64,000 nt of DNA from Neorhizobium galegae bv. orientalis str. HAMBI 540 (GTDB lineage Bacteria > Pseudomonadota > Alphaproteobacteria > Rhizobiales > Rhizobiaceae). Made by a program: the position numbers and the translations under genes. The stretch's first letter is position 1. Every line of letters begins with the position of its first letter. This document shows positions 1 to 9,764 of this stretch, in pieces. Location of the stretch: positions 868,001 to 932,000 of the forward strand of contig NZ_HG938353.1 in NCBI RefSeq assembly GCF_000731315.1. The letters are read 5' to 3'. Below the pieces are notes generated by a model that was given only the letters and a program-made list of their open reading frames with translations, searched no databases and was not told the origin of the DNA.

Positions 1-2316
1 ACGGGCATCCTCACCGATCCGCTCGACGGGTCGGAAGTCTATGGCCGGATGATGCGCCGCCTGATCCGCATCCTGCAGGAACGTACCGCCGACGGTTACG
101 TGTTCCGCACCGACCTGCGCCTGCGGCCGGATCCCGGCTCCACGCCGCTCGCCGTCTCGCTCGACGCGGCGCTGATCTATTACGAGGGCAGGGGGCAGAA
201 CTGGGAGCGGGCAGCCTTCATCAAGGCGCGGCCGATTGCCGGCGACATTGCAGCGGGCGAAAATTTTATGCGGCTGCTGACGCCCTTCGTGTTCCGCAAA
301 TATCTCGACTATGCGGCGATCGCCGACATTCATTCGATCAAGCGGCAGATCCATGTCCACAAGGGTCACGGCGCGATCGCCGTGAAGGGCCATGACGTCA
401 AGCTCGGCCGTGGCGGCATCCGCGAGATCGAGTTTTTTGCCCAGACCCAGCAATTGATCGCCGGCGGCCGCATGCCGCCGCTGCGCGCCCGAGATACGGA
501 AGTGGCGCTTGCCGCACTCGCCGAGGCCAGATGGATCACGCCCGAGATCGCCGCCGAGCTGACCGAGGCCTACTGGTTCCTGCGCGATGTCGAACACCGC
601 ATCCAGATGGTGCGCGACGAGCAGACTCATAACCTGCCGGAAACCGATGCCGAGCTGAAGCGCATCGCCTTCATGCGCGGTTTTGCCGACACTGCCGGTT
701 TTTCCGCCCGGCTGGAAGAGGTGCTGCGAACCGTCGAGAAACGTTACGCACGGCTCTTCGAGCAGGAGGCAAAGCTGTCCGGTGGCGACGGCAATCTCGT
801 CTTCACCGGCCAGCAGGACGATCCGGGCACGCTGAAGACGCTTGCCTCGCTCGGCTTCGAACGGCCGGTCGACATTTCCCGCGTTATCCGCACCTGGCAT
901 TACGGCCGCTATCGCGCCACCCAGTCTGCCGAGGCGCGCGAGCGGCTGACCGAACTGATGCCCGCGCTGCTGCAGGCTTTCGGCGAGAGCAAGCGCGCCG
1001 ACGAGGCGCTGCTGCGGTTCGACAGCTTCCTGAAAGGCCTGCCGGCCGGCATCCAGCTCTTTTCGCTGATCGGCAACAATCCGCCGCTGCTCGCGCTGAT
1101 CGTCACGATCATGTCCTCGGCGCCGCGGCTTGCCGATATCATCGCCTCCAAGCCGCATGTCTTCGACGGCATGCTGGATCCCGGCCTGATGTCCGAACTG
1201 CCGACCCGCGACTATCTTTCCTATCGCCTGACGGCATTTCTCACCGCCGGCCGGCACTACGAGGAAAAGCTCGACCGGCTGCGCATCTTTGCGGCCGAGC
1301 AGCGGTTCCTGATCGGCATCCGGCTGCTGACGGGGGCGATCTCCGGTGCCCAGGCAGGCCGCGCGTTCACCCATCTCGCCGACCTCCTGATCGACGCCGC
1401 CCTGAAGGCGGTGACCGCAGAAATCCGCAGTGCCCACGGCACCTATCCGGGCGGCCGTGTCGCGGTCATGGGCATGGGTAAACTCGGCAGTTTCGAGCTG
1501 ACGGCCGGTTCCGACGTCGATCTCATTCTGCTCTACGACTATGACAATGAAGCCACGGAAAGCGAGGGCGACAAGCCGCTCGATTCCACCCGCTATTTCA
1601 CCCGCCTGACGCAGCGGCTGATCGCAGCCCTTTCCGCGCCGATGGCGGAAGGGGTGATCTTCGAGGTCGACCTGAGGCTCAGGCCGTCGGGCAACAAGGG
1701 GCCGGTCGCCACCCGCATCAATGCCTTCGGCAAATACCAGCGCGAAGAGGCCTGGACCTGGGAACACATGGCGCTCACCCGCGCCCGGTTGATCTGCGGC
1801 GAAGAAAGCCTCGCCGACGAAGCGAAGGGCATGATCGGCGAAGTGCTATCGACCAAGCCCGATATCGCCAAGATCGCCAAGGACGTGGCCGAGATGCGCG
1901 CGCTGATCGACAAGGAAAAGCCGCCGCGTGACATCTGGGATTTCAAGCTCATTCCGGGCGGCCTGATCGATATTGAGTTCATCGCCCAGTATCTGCGCCT
2001 GATTGCGCCAGCCAAAGGCGTAGCGCCCGATACCTACGGGTTCAGCACCGAGGAAGCCCTGAAGGCGCTTGGCGAAAAACTGATGAAGCCCGGCGATCTC
2101 GATACCTGCATCGAGGCGTTACGGCTGTTCACCGAACTGTCGCAGATCGTCCGGCTCTGCGTCGATGGACCTTTTGATCCAGGTGATGCACCCGCCGGGC
2201 TTGTCGAGCGCGTCTGCCGGGCTGGGGATTGCCCGGATATCAGGACGCTGGAGGGTGAGGTGAAGCGGCTGTCGAAGGCGGTGCGGGGAATATTCCAGAC
2301 GGTCGTCCGGAAATGA
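1..2316 (+). CDS. glnE: Bifunctional glutamine synthetase adenylyltransferase/deadenylyltransferase GlnE (5' truncated by window edge)
   Basis: Adenylylates and deadenylylates glutamine synthetase in response to PII and glutamine, so it sets GS activity to nitrogen supply. The frame is already open at base 1 and reads into the first nucleotidyltransferase domain (TDLRLRPDPGS, ENWERAAFIKARPIAGD-like block). A second copy of the same fold follows in the C-terminal half, with the GMGKLG...GSDVDLILLYDYD signature and a second DLRLRPSG block. About 771 codons are present of a protein usually near 950-990 residues, so roughly 200 N-terminal residues lie outside the window. It converges on the histidine kinase gene 50 bases downstream. 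Identity is secure; the true start is not visible. Confidence 0.96.
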   Translation, partial: TGILTDPLDGSEVYGRMMRRLIRILQERTADGYVFRTDLRLRPDPGSTPLAVSLDAALIYYEGRGQNWERAAFIKARPIAGDIAAGENFMRLLTPFVFRKYLDYAAIADIHSIKRQIHVHKGHGAIAVKGHDVKLGRGGIREIEFFAQTQQLIAGGRMPPLRARDTEVALAALAEARWITPEIAAELTEAYWFLRDVEHRIQMVRDEQTHNLPETDAELKRIAFMRGFADTAGFSARLEEVLRTVEKRYARLFEQEAKLSGGDGNLVFTGQQDDPGTLKTLASLGFERPVDISRVIRTWHYGRYRATQSAEARERLTELMPALLQAFGESKRADEALLRFDSFLKGLPAGIQLFSLIGNNPPLLALIVTIMSSAPRLADIIASKPHVFDGMLDPGLMSELPTRDYLSYRLTAFLTAGRHYEEKLDRLRIFAAEQRFLIGIRLLTGAISGAQAGRAFTHLADLLIDAALKAVTAEIRSAHGTYPGGRVAVMGMGKLGSFELTAGSDVDLILLYDYDNEATESEGDKPLDSTRYFTRLTQRLIAALSAPMAEGVIFEVDLRLRPSGNKGPVATRINAFGKYQREEAWTWEHMALTRARLICGEESLADEAKGMIGEVLSTKPDIAKIAKDVAEMRALIDKEKPPRDIWDFKLIPGGLIDIEFIAQYLRLIAPAKGVAPDTYGFSTEEALKALGEKLMKPGDLDTCIEALRLFTELSQIVRLCVDGPFDPGDAPAGLVERVCRAGDCPDIRTLEGEVKRLSKAVRGIFQTVVRK

Positions 2317-2366
2317 GAGGTGGCGTTGCCCCTCATCTAGCGCTTGGTTCGGTATTGCGGCGATCC

Positions 2367-4730
2367 TCAGGCCACCCGCTTGCGACTAACCAGCAGAGGC
2401 TGGTCAGGAATAAGCAGCGAGACGACAGTGCCTTCGCCGACCCGTGAACGGATCCGCATCTTGCCGCCGTGCAGGCCGATCAGCGAGCGGGAAATGGCAA
2501 GCCCCAATCCCGAACCGCCCTTGCTCTTGGCATATTGGCTCTGCACCTGCTCGAACGGCTGGCCGATCTTGTTGAGCGCCTCCATCGGAATGCCGATGCC
2601 GGTGTCGGCGATCGTCAGCAGCACCCCTTTTTCCAGTTTGCGGGCACGCAGCTCGATCCTGCCGCCGTAGTTGGTGAATTTCACTGCGTTGGAGAGAATG
2701 TTGAGCAGCACCTGTTTCAGCGCGCGGCGGTCGGCCACCATGTGGAGGCTGTCGCACAGGCGCTGATGGATGGCGATCTCCTTGTCCTGGGCGGAAATCG
2801 TGGTCAGTCGCAGGCTTTCCTCGATCAGCGGCTTCAGGTCGACCGCCTCGCACTGAATGCGCATATGGCCGGCCTCGATCTTCGACATGTCGAGGATGTC
2901 GTTGATGACGTTGAGCAGATGTTTGCCGCTGTCGTGGATGTCCTTGGAATATTCCGAATATTTCGGCGAACCGAGCGGCCCGAACATGCCGTTGGCGAGG
3001 ATTTCCGAGAAGCCGAGGATCGCATTGAGCGGCGTTCTGAGCTCGTGCGACATGTTGGCGAGAAATTCCGACTTGGCCTTGTTGGCAGCCTCGGCGCGTT
3101 CCTTCTCCGCCTGGTAGTTGGCGTTGGCGATCGAAAGCTCGGATTTCTGGCGCTCCAGCTTCTTCTGAGAGGAAGAAAGGTCGCCGATCGTCGCCATCAG
3201 CCGGCGCTCGCTGTCGCGCAGCCGCTCCTGGTGGCGTTTCAGCAGCGTGATGTCGGTGCCGACCGAGACCAGGCCACCGTCGCGGGTGCGGCGCTCGTTG
3301 ATCTGCAGCCAGCGCTCGTCGGCGAGCTGCACTTCGGTGGTGCGCGAAAGGCCGCTACCGTCCGGGTCTGCAACTCGGCGTTCGATCACCGGTCGCGCTG
3401 CTGCGGCGTTGACCGCATGCCGTTCGGTGCCGGGCACAAGCACGCTGTCGGGCAGACCGTAAGCCTGCTGGAAATGGGTGTTGCACATCACCAGCCGGTC
3501 GTTCTTGTCCCACAGCACGAAGGCTTCGGACGTGCATTCGATCGCATCCGCGAGGCGCTGGTCGGCTTCGGCGTAGCGCTGGGCGAGGCGATGCTGTTCG
3601 GTCACGTCCATGGCGATGCCGATGACATGGGTGCGGCCCTGACTGGTCTTCACCAGCTGGGCGCGGGCGCGCATCCACACGTAATGGCCGGCCGCATGGC
3701 GCATGCGAAAAACCTGGTCGACCTGCTTGGCATTGCCGCGGCTGATGGCGCGGGCGAGCGCATAGATATTACCGTCGGTCGGGTGCATCATCCGGGCCGC
3801 GTCGGTAAACGAAATGACATTGCCGGCGGGGGGCAGGCCGAGCATCTCGTACATCGATCCCGACCAGAACAGGCGCCGGTTGCTGACATCGAAATCCCAC
3901 AGCCCGCAACGGCCGCGCGACAATGCGGTCTCGATACGCAGATTGGATTCGACGAAGGTCTCGTCGGCCTCGCGAGCGCGTTTCACCTGCATGTAATAGG
4001 CATAGAGGATGATCAGCAGGATCGCCGAAATGCCGGTGAAAAGCGTGACGTTGAGCGAGACGTCGTGACGCCATGCCAGATTGATGCTCTCCATCGAATA
4101 GGCCGCCACGATCAGCGCGCCTTCGCTGCCGACCGTCTCGATGGCCGCGTAATGCGGGATTTCGCCGAAATAAGTCTCGATCACACCGCTCTCGTCGCCG
4201 AACCGCCGCAGTGCCGCGGTTTCCGGCAGGACGGAGGTCAGGCGCCTGCCGATATAGCTGGCCGCCTGCTTGGTGCCGCCGAAGATACGGCCGGTCTCGT
4301 CGACGAAAAGAAAGAAGGCGTCCGCCCCCAGATGCTCCTGGGGCAGGAAAGCGCCGAGGCGTTTTTCCGCTGCAGCGCGGTCGCGGCCGATGAGCGCCGT
4401 CGCATCACTGGCAAAGGCAGCGCTAGCCGCGGCTGCCATCAGAGCGGTCGATTGCCGAGCGGCGTTTTCCATCCGCGTGTATTCGGAGACGATGCCGAGA
4501 ATACGCGAGGCGGCGACGACGGTGAGGAATGCGATGATGAGAAGAGGGATCGAACGCTTGAGAACGAGCTCCACCCGCGGCAGCTGCCGTGCGATGGGTT
4601 TGACGGAGAGCCGCGCCTCGTCAGGAATGGCCCGCCGCAAATTTCCAAGGCTCGGAAATTTAAGACGCAGCCGCCCCTCGGCCGCGGTTGCCCGCTGCAC
4701 GTCCGACATGGTTTTCATGGTGTCCCTCAT
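2367..4730 (-). CDS. pleC: Membrane PAS sensor histidine kinase, PleC-like
   Basis: A 787-residue inner-membrane histidine kinase. Visible in order: basic cytoplasmic N-terminus, TM1 (about 60-80), a roughly 145-residue periplasmic domain, TM2 (about 228-247), two PAS-like domains (about 265-385 and 390-500), a coiled coil (about 500-555), a HisKA domain with the phospho-acceptor His562 in SHELRTPLNAILGFSEIL, and a HATPase with N box (LLNILSNAVKFT), DTGIGIP and GGSGLGLAI boxes. No receiver domain is attached. The HisKA sequence and layout match the alphaproteobacterial PleC/DivJ family, which acts on the single-domain regulator DivK in cell-cycle control. A PleC-type kinase beside glnE is, as I recall, the arrangement in other rhizobia. 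The specific PleC assignment rests on layout and context, not on an alignment. Confidence 0.72.
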   Translation of the reverse strand: MRDTMKTMSDVQRATAAEGRLRLKFPSLGNLRRAIPDEARLSVKPIARQLPRVELVLKRSIPLLIIAFLTVVAASRILGIVSEYTRMENAARQSTALMAAAASAAFASDATALIGRDRAAAEKRLGAFLPQEHLGADAFFLFVDETGRIFGGTKQAASYIGRRLTSVLPETAALRRFGDESGVIETYFGEIPHYAAIETVGSEGALIVAAYSMESINLAWRHDVSLNVTLFTGISAILLIILYAYYMQVKRAREADETFVESNLRIETALSRGRCGLWDFDVSNRRLFWSGSMYEMLGLPPAGNVISFTDAARMMHPTDGNIYALARAISRGNAKQVDQVFRMRHAAGHYVWMRARAQLVKTSQGRTHVIGIAMDVTEQHRLAQRYAEADQRLADAIECTSEAFVLWDKNDRLVMCNTHFQQAYGLPDSVLVPGTERHAVNAAAARPVIERRVADPDGSGLSRTTEVQLADERWLQINERRTRDGGLVSVGTDITLLKRHQERLRDSERRLMATIGDLSSSQKKLERQKSELSIANANYQAEKERAEAANKAKSEFLANMSHELRTPLNAILGFSEILANGMFGPLGSPKYSEYSKDIHDSGKHLLNVINDILDMSKIEAGHMRIQCEAVDLKPLIEESLRLTTISAQDKEIAIHQRLCDSLHMVADRRALKQVLLNILSNAVKFTNYGGRIELRARKLEKGVLLTIADTGIGIPMEALNKIGQPFEQVQSQYAKSKGGSGLGLAISRSLIGLHGGKMRIRSRVGEGTVVSLLIPDQPLLVSRKRVA

Positions 4731-4872
4731 GGTGATTCGCCGCGCCGCTCGCCCGAATCTGCCTTAATGAATCATTAGTGATTCTTCGTGTCCAGAGGCT
4801 TGCTAAGATTTTTTTAACGTTTTGATTCAATTGCGAATCGGAAGAGTCCCGCGGGACGGAAAACCGGCTGTC

Positions 4873-6075
4873 TCAGGAGACGGCCGGGCTTTCGGAAAGG
4901 CTGGTGCGGGTGGCCGCGATCGAAATCACCGCCAGCGTGATGATTGCACTGCCATAGATATACGCGGTATTGGAGAGGCCGAGCGTGGGCGCGATCAGTC
5001 CCGCGGCGATCGCGGGGATCGAGAAAGCGAGGTAGCTCTCGACCAGGAAGGCCGCGAACAGGCCGGCTCGTTCGTGGCTTTCGGCAAGCGGCAGGACGAT
5101 CTTCAGAATGTTTGAGAAGATCGATCCGAAGCCGAGGCCGGCGGCCGCGGTGCCGAGGAAGAGAAGCTCGACGGCCTCAAGGTATATCCCGGAGAGCGTG
5201 ATCAGGACGCCGATGATCAGCATGGTCGCGCCGGTAAAGAGAACCCGCTGTGGTGCCCATGTGCGGAAGATGAAGACCGAGGCGGTGGCGCTCAGCATCA
5301 GTGCGGCGACGACCGTGCCGCCGACGAACGGTGAGGTAATGCCGGTCACAACGGCGACCAGTGTCGGCATCAGCGACAGATAGAAGCCCCCGAGCGCCCA
5401 GCCGGCGATATTGACCGGCGTGACCTTGAGAAGCGTCGCGCGGGCTCGCTGCGGTACGCTAATATGCGGGCGCATGGCGGCGAGCGCTCCTGGCCGTCCG
5501 GTGATCGTCTCCGGCATGAGGGCAAGCGCGATGATGCCGGCGACCGTCGCGATGAAAAGAAGCGCGTAGATGAGATGTGTCGGCGCGGGCGCGAAAGCGA
5601 CGAGCGTGCCAGCGGCGAGCGTGCCGACCATCAGGCCGAGGAAGGCGGTGATGCTGTTGAGTGTCGAGCCTCTGCGCTTGTCGGTATCGAGGATCGTCGC
5701 CCCGAAGGTCGGGAAGGCGATGCCGGTCGCGAAACCCTGGACGATACGGCCGACGAGCAGCGTCGTGCCTGATTCAGCCAGCATGAAGACGATCAGCGCC
5801 GCGGCGTTGAAGATCAGCGCCAGCAGGATCAGCGGCCGGCGGCCGAGATAGTCCGAAAGCCCGCCGACCGTCAGAAGCGCCGCGAGCAGCGCGAAAGAAT
5901 AGGAACCGAAGATCAGGGTGATCATCGCCGGGGAGAGATGAAAGAGCTGCTGGTAGAGATGGTAAAGCGGCGTTGGCGCGCTGCTGGTCGCGGAGATCAG
6001 TACCGCGAAGATAAAACTGTAGACCGTCATCCGGAAAGCGGATGGGGAATTGGGCGAGGGGAGGATACTGCTCAT
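4873..6075 (-). CDS. MFS transporter (drug/metabolite efflux type)
   Basis: A 400-residue protein with about twelve hydrophobic segments. The loop 2-3 motif is present as GGLSDYLGRRPLILLA (about residues 73-88), typical of major facilitator transporters, and the overall length fits the DHA1 group. The substrate cannot be read from sequence. The gene is divergent from a TetR-family gene 120 bases away. Its ribosome binding site (AAGGTGA) abuts and partly overlaps a palindromic site at 6087-6109, so repression by that TetR protein and induction by a pump substrate is a reasonable inference. Confidence 0.88.
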   Translation of the reverse strand: MSSILPSPNSPSAFRMTVYSFIFAVLISATSSAPTPLYHLYQQLFHLSPAMITLIFGSYSFALLAALLTVGGLSDYLGRRPLILLALIFNAAALIVFMLAESGTTLLVGRIVQGFATGIAFPTFGATILDTDKRRGSTLNSITAFLGLMVGTLAAGTLVAFAPAPTHLIYALLFIATVAGIIALALMPETITGRPGALAAMRPHISVPQRARATLLKVTPVNIAGWALGGFYLSLMPTLVAVVTGITSPFVGGTVVAALMLSATASVFIFRTWAPQRVLFTGATMLIIGVLITLSGIYLEAVELLFLGTAAAGLGFGSIFSNILKIVLPLAESHERAGLFAAFLVESYLAFSIPAIAAGLIAPTLGLSNTAYIYGSAIITLAVISIAATRTSLSESPAVS

Positions 6076-6086
6076 GGCGGTTCACC

Positions 6087-6109
6087 TTAACGCAATTTTT
6101 TAGCGTTAA
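6087..6109. promoter_or_regulatory. Probable TetR operator 1 (MFS-proximal)
   Basis: Inverted repeat with perfect 7-base arms TTAACGC / GCGTTAA in a 23-base site. It lies 11 bases upstream of the MFS start codon and overlaps its ribosome binding region. It has the same length and the same outer bases as the second site at 6133-6155, which points to one dimeric regulator binding both. Confidence 0.7.
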
Positions 6110-6132
6110 CGGGATATAGTTGCATTGCCGGA

Positions 6133-6155
6133 TTAATGCAATATCTTTGCATTAA
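6133..6155. promoter_or_regulatory. Probable TetR operator 2 (regulator-proximal)
   Basis: Perfect inverted repeat with 9-base arms TTAATGCAA / TTGCATTAA around a 5-base centre, 40 bases before the proposed tetR start codon. Its centre is 46 bases from that of operator 1. The two sites share the pattern TTAAyGCAA...GCrTTAA, typical of autoregulated divergent TetR-transporter pairs. Confidence 0.72.
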
Positions 6156-6195
6156 GGAATTTCATATTCCGGCATGTGCCGGCAAGGAGAACAAA

Positions 6196-6759
6196 ATGGC
6201 CAGGGAAATGGTGCGCCAGGGTGGGCGCAGTGCGCGCATCCAGTCGGAGGTGCATCGCACGGTACGGGATATGCTGAAGACCATGGATCGCGGCGCGATC
6301 ACTGTGCCGATGATCGCCGAAAAATCCGGTGTGACGCCGTCGACCATCTATCGCCGCTGGGGCGATCTGTCCGAACTCCTGGCGGATGTCGCGGTTGCGC
6401 GCATGCGGCCGGTCGCCGACCCGGAAGACACCGGCGCGATGGGGTCCGACCTCGAAACCTTCATTCTCCAATATGCCGAGGAAATGTCATCCAAGGTTGG
6501 CCGCTCGATGCTGGCGGACGTGCTGGGCAGCATAGAAGGCGCCGCGGCGGGCCGCTGCTGCCAGTTCACCTATGATCACCTGGAGACCTTGCGCGAGCGC
6601 GCCCTGACGCGCGGCGAGAAAGCCTTCGACGTCAGCGAAGCGATCGACGCCGTCATCGCGCCGATCATCTACCACATCCTGTTCCGCGACCGCGAACTGA
6701 CGATCGACTATTGCCGCTCGCTGGTCTCCCGCTTCCTGGAAAAATGCGCCGGCGCTTGA
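6196..6759 (+). CDS. TetR/AcrR family transcriptional repressor
   Basis: A 187-residue protein from the ATG at 6196, chosen because AAGGAGAA sits just upstream; an upstream in-frame ATG at 6136 lies inside the operator and has no ribosome binding site. The N-terminal helix-turn-helix reads VPMIAEKSGVTPSTIYRRWGDLSELL (split: AEKSGVTPSTIYRRWG is the recognition core), and the C-terminal part is helical, as in a TetR ligand/dimerisation domain. Divergent from the MFS gene with two matching palindromes between them, so it most likely represses both genes. The ligand is unknown. Confidence 0.88.
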   Translation: MAREMVRQGGRSARIQSEVHRTVRDMLKTMDRGAITVPMIAEKSGVTPSTIYRRWGDLSELLADVAVARMRPVADPEDTGAMGSDLETFILQYAEEMSSKVGRSMLADVLGSIEGAAAGRCCQFTYDHLETLRERALTRGEKAFDVSEAIDAVIAPIIYHILFRDRELTIDYCRSLVSRFLEKCAGA

Positions 6760-6775
6760 AGCCGGCGCTTCAGGC

Positions 6776-9424
6776 TCAACCTTTCAGCATCCGCTCGACG
6801 ATGTCGCGCACGTCGGTCGAAAGCGTTGGGGTCTGTTCGATCGTGGTCAGCGCTGCGCGCGCATGATCGGCGCGCTGCGGTTCCAGCGACCGCCAGGAGC
6901 GCATCGAGGTCAGGATGCGGGCGGCGAGCTGTGGATTGCGCGGGTCGATCGCCAGGATCTGCTCGGCCAGGAACCTGTAACCTTCGCCGTCGGCGCGGTT
7001 GAAGCCGGTCGGATTGCCGAAGGCGAACGTGCCGATCAGCGACCGCACCCGGTTCGGATTGGTGGCGATGAAACGCGGGTTTTCCATCAGCGCCCTGACG
7101 CGGGCAAGCGCACCCGCACCGGGAATGGTCGCCTGGGTCGAGAACCACTTGTCGACGACAAGAGCGTTGCCGTCGAAGCGTGCGAGGAACGTGGCGAGCG
7201 CGTTTGTCGTTTCCGGCGCGTCCGGGAAACGATGGGCGAGCACCGCCAGCGCTTGCGCGAGATCGGTCATGTTGTCGGCGGATGCGAAGGCTGCGGCCGC
7301 GCGGGCTGGCGTTCCTTCCGCATAGGTGAGATAGGACAGCGCGGTGTTGCGCAGCGAGCGCTTGCCGGCGCTTGCCGCATCCGGCGTGAAGGCGCCATCG
7401 ACCTTCATGTCTTCGAACAGGCGCAGGAAAGTCTTGGTTCCGGCCTTGGCGATCTCCGAAAGAATGGCGTCGCGGCCGGCATGGATCGCATCCGGGTCGT
7501 TGTTGCCGCCGAGTTCGCGGGCAATGTCCGCCTCGCTCGGCAGCGTCAGGGCCTGGGCGCGGAACGCAGGTTCGAGCGTCTCATCGCCGGCGGCTTCCAG
7601 AAGGGCCGCGACGAAAGACGGATCGCAGGTGATTTCCTTCCCGTCACGCGCGTCGCGCGCCGCGTGCATCAGGTTCGGCAGCGCAAGGTCGGTCAGCGCC
7701 TGCCAGCGGGCGAAGAGATCGGTGTCGTGGCGGGCGATATGGGCAAGATCGGCCGGCGTCTGGTCGAGATGCAGGTTGATCGGCGCCGAGAACGAACGGT
7801 TGAGCGATAGGACCGGACGGGAGGAGACGCCCGTGAAGGTGAAGCTCTGCCGGCGCTCGGTCAGATGCAGCACATCGCCGGTGACTTCGCCACCCGCGAC
7901 CTTGGTTGGCACTGCCGGCGAGCCGTTGTCGAGGATGAGCGCGAAGGAGAGCGGGATGTGCATCGGTTCCTTGGCCGTCTGGCCAGGGGTTGCCGGGATC
8001 ATCTGCTCGAGCGATAGTTTGAAGGTGCCGCTTGCCTGGTCATAGTCGCTCGACACGGTGACGAGAGGCGTGCCGGCCTGGTGGTACCAGAGCGAGAACT
8101 GCGTAAGGTCGCGGCCGCTCGCATCCTCGAACGACTTGACGAAATCCTCGACCGTCACGGCCTGGCCGTCATGGCGCTCGAAATAGAGGTCCATGCCAGC
8201 CTTGAAATCGTCGCGGCCAAGCAGCGTGGCGATCATCCGGGTGACTTCCGAGCCCTTTTCGTAGACGGTGGTCGTGTAGAAATTGTTGATTTCGCGGTAT
8301 TTGGTCGGGCGGACCGGATGCGCGAGCGGGCCTGCGTCTTCCGGGAACTGTTCCGATTTCAGGTGCCGCACCTCGGCGATGCGCTTGACGGCACGCGAGC
8401 GCTGGTCAGCGGAAAACTCGTGGTCGCGATAGACCGTCAGGCCTTCCTTGAGGCAGAGCTGAAACCAGTCGCGGCAGGTGATGCGGTTGCCGGTCCAGTT
8501 GTGGAAATATTCGTGGGCGATGATCGCCTCGATATTGGCATAGTCCTGGTCGGTCGCGATTTCCGGGTCGGCCAGCACGTATTTGTCGTTGAAGACGTTG
8601 AGACCCTTGTTCTCCATGGCCCCCATGTTGAAGTCGGATACGGCGACGATCATGAAGATGTCGAGGTCGTATTCGCGGCCGAATCGCTCCTCGTCCCATT
8701 TCATCGAGCGCTTCAGCGCATCCATGGCATAGGCCGCACGCGCCTCCTTGCCGTGCTCCACATAGATCTTCAGCGTCACTTCACGCTCGGACATGGTGAC
8801 GAACGTGTCCTCGACCACGCCGAGATCGCCGGCAACCAGTGCAAAGAGGTAGCTCGGCTTCGGATGCGGGTCGAACCAGGCGGCGAACGCGCGGCCCTCG
8901 TCATAGCCGGCTCCCCCTAAGAAATTACCGTTCGACAGCATGACCGGATTGGCGGCCTTGTCGCCGATAATGGTGATCGTATAGGGCGCCAGCACGTCCG
9001 GCCGGTCCGGGAAATAGCTGATGCGGCGGAAACCTTCCGCCTCGCACTGGGTGCAGTAGATCCCGTTCGTGCGGTAGAGGCCCATCAGCTGGCTGTTGGC
9101 TTCCGGATTGATATAGGTGGTGACGGTGATTTCGAACGGAGATTCGGCCGGCAGGTCACGGATCGTTAGGCTTTCCGGCGTCACATCGTATTGCGCCGCA
9201 GGCACTTCGTTCTGGTCGAGCAGCAGTCCAGACAGCGTCAGTTCGTCGCCATCCAGCACCAGCGGCGCCGAGAGGTCGACACCTTCGCGCCGGTGGAAGA
9301 TCAACCGCGCATCAACCTTGGTGTTGGTGGGGTCGAGCTCGAAGGTCAGATCGACGCGTTCCAGGACAAAGTCGGTGGGGCGGTAATCTGCCAGATGAAC
9401 GATCTGGCCCGTATCTGTTCGCAT
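6776..9424 (-). CDS. pepN: Aminopeptidase N (M1 family zinc metallopeptidase)
   Basis: An 882-residue cytosolic M1 aminopeptidase that trims N-terminal residues from peptides. The exopeptidase motif GAMEN is at about 268-272, the zinc motif HEYFH at about 304-308, and the third zinc ligand Glu327 lies in LKEGLT. Full length and the C-terminal helical domain match proteobacterial PepN. It converges with the tetR gene 16 bases away. Transcription starts in the 340-base region upstream, where no other gene is apparent. Confidence 0.96.
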   Translation of the reverse strand: MRTDTGQIVHLADYRPTDFVLERVDLTFELDPTNTKVDARLIFHRREGVDLSAPLVLDGDELTLSGLLLDQNEVPAAQYDVTPESLTIRDLPAESPFEITVTTYINPEANSQLMGLYRTNGIYCTQCEAEGFRRISYFPDRPDVLAPYTITIIGDKAANPVMLSNGNFLGGAGYDEGRAFAAWFDPHPKPSYLFALVAGDLGVVEDTFVTMSEREVTLKIYVEHGKEARAAYAMDALKRSMKWDEERFGREYDLDIFMIVAVSDFNMGAMENKGLNVFNDKYVLADPEIATDQDYANIEAIIAHEYFHNWTGNRITCRDWFQLCLKEGLTVYRDHEFSADQRSRAVKRIAEVRHLKSEQFPEDAGPLAHPVRPTKYREINNFYTTTVYEKGSEVTRMIATLLGRDDFKAGMDLYFERHDGQAVTVEDFVKSFEDASGRDLTQFSLWYHQAGTPLVTVSSDYDQASGTFKLSLEQMIPATPGQTAKEPMHIPLSFALILDNGSPAVPTKVAGGEVTGDVLHLTERRQSFTFTGVSSRPVLSLNRSFSAPINLHLDQTPADLAHIARHDTDLFARWQALTDLALPNLMHAARDARDGKEITCDPSFVAALLEAAGDETLEPAFRAQALTLPSEADIARELGGNNDPDAIHAGRDAILSEIAKAGTKTFLRLFEDMKVDGAFTPDAASAGKRSLRNTALSYLTYAEGTPARAAAAFASADNMTDLAQALAVLAHRFPDAPETTNALATFLARFDGNALVVDKWFSTQATIPGAGALARVRALMENPRFIATNPNRVRSLIGTFAFGNPTGFNRADGEGYRFLAEQILAIDPRNPQLAARILTSMRSWRSLEPQRADHARAALTTIEQTPTLSTDVRDIVERMLKG

Positions 9425-9764
9425 ATTGCTTCCTGAACCGGCTCTTCAAATTGGTTTCGGGCGCTTCGCAGCACTCCCGTCGAACTGGCACACACCCGTC
9501 GCCGCGCGGATAATTGCACGCAATGCTAAACGATTGTTGAAACTTTGGCTAAAATAAAGCGTCATTTCGATCCAGTATATTTCGCGCAATCTTTCACAAG
9601 GTCACGGATATTGATCGACCTATCATCAGATTTGATCCCCCTCACGGCACTTTTCCGTTACTTTGCCGCCAAACTGAATCTCCCCGGATTGCCTCTCCAA
9701 CACGTCCTGTCAGCGCGGACTGGATTTCCGCCAAAATTCCCCCAGAAATCTCCATGAGTTGTTG
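9425..9764. other. Intergenic region between pepN and the DMT exporter
   Basis: About 340 bases between divergent genes. It is more AT-rich than its surroundings and should hold both promoters. A 70-codon frame from a TTG at 9545 lacks a ribosome binding site and recognisable composition, so I see no gene here. Confidence 0.5.

Noticed and set aside
2469..4778. Long plus-strand open frame (769 codons) opposite the histidine kinase gene
   Set aside because: It is the reverse complement of a well-supported kinase; the product is His/Arg/Gly-rich with no domain, as expected from high-GC antisense frames.
9545..9757. 70-codon plus-strand frame upstream of the DMT exporter
   Set aside because: TTG start, no ribosome binding site, no conserved-looking composition.
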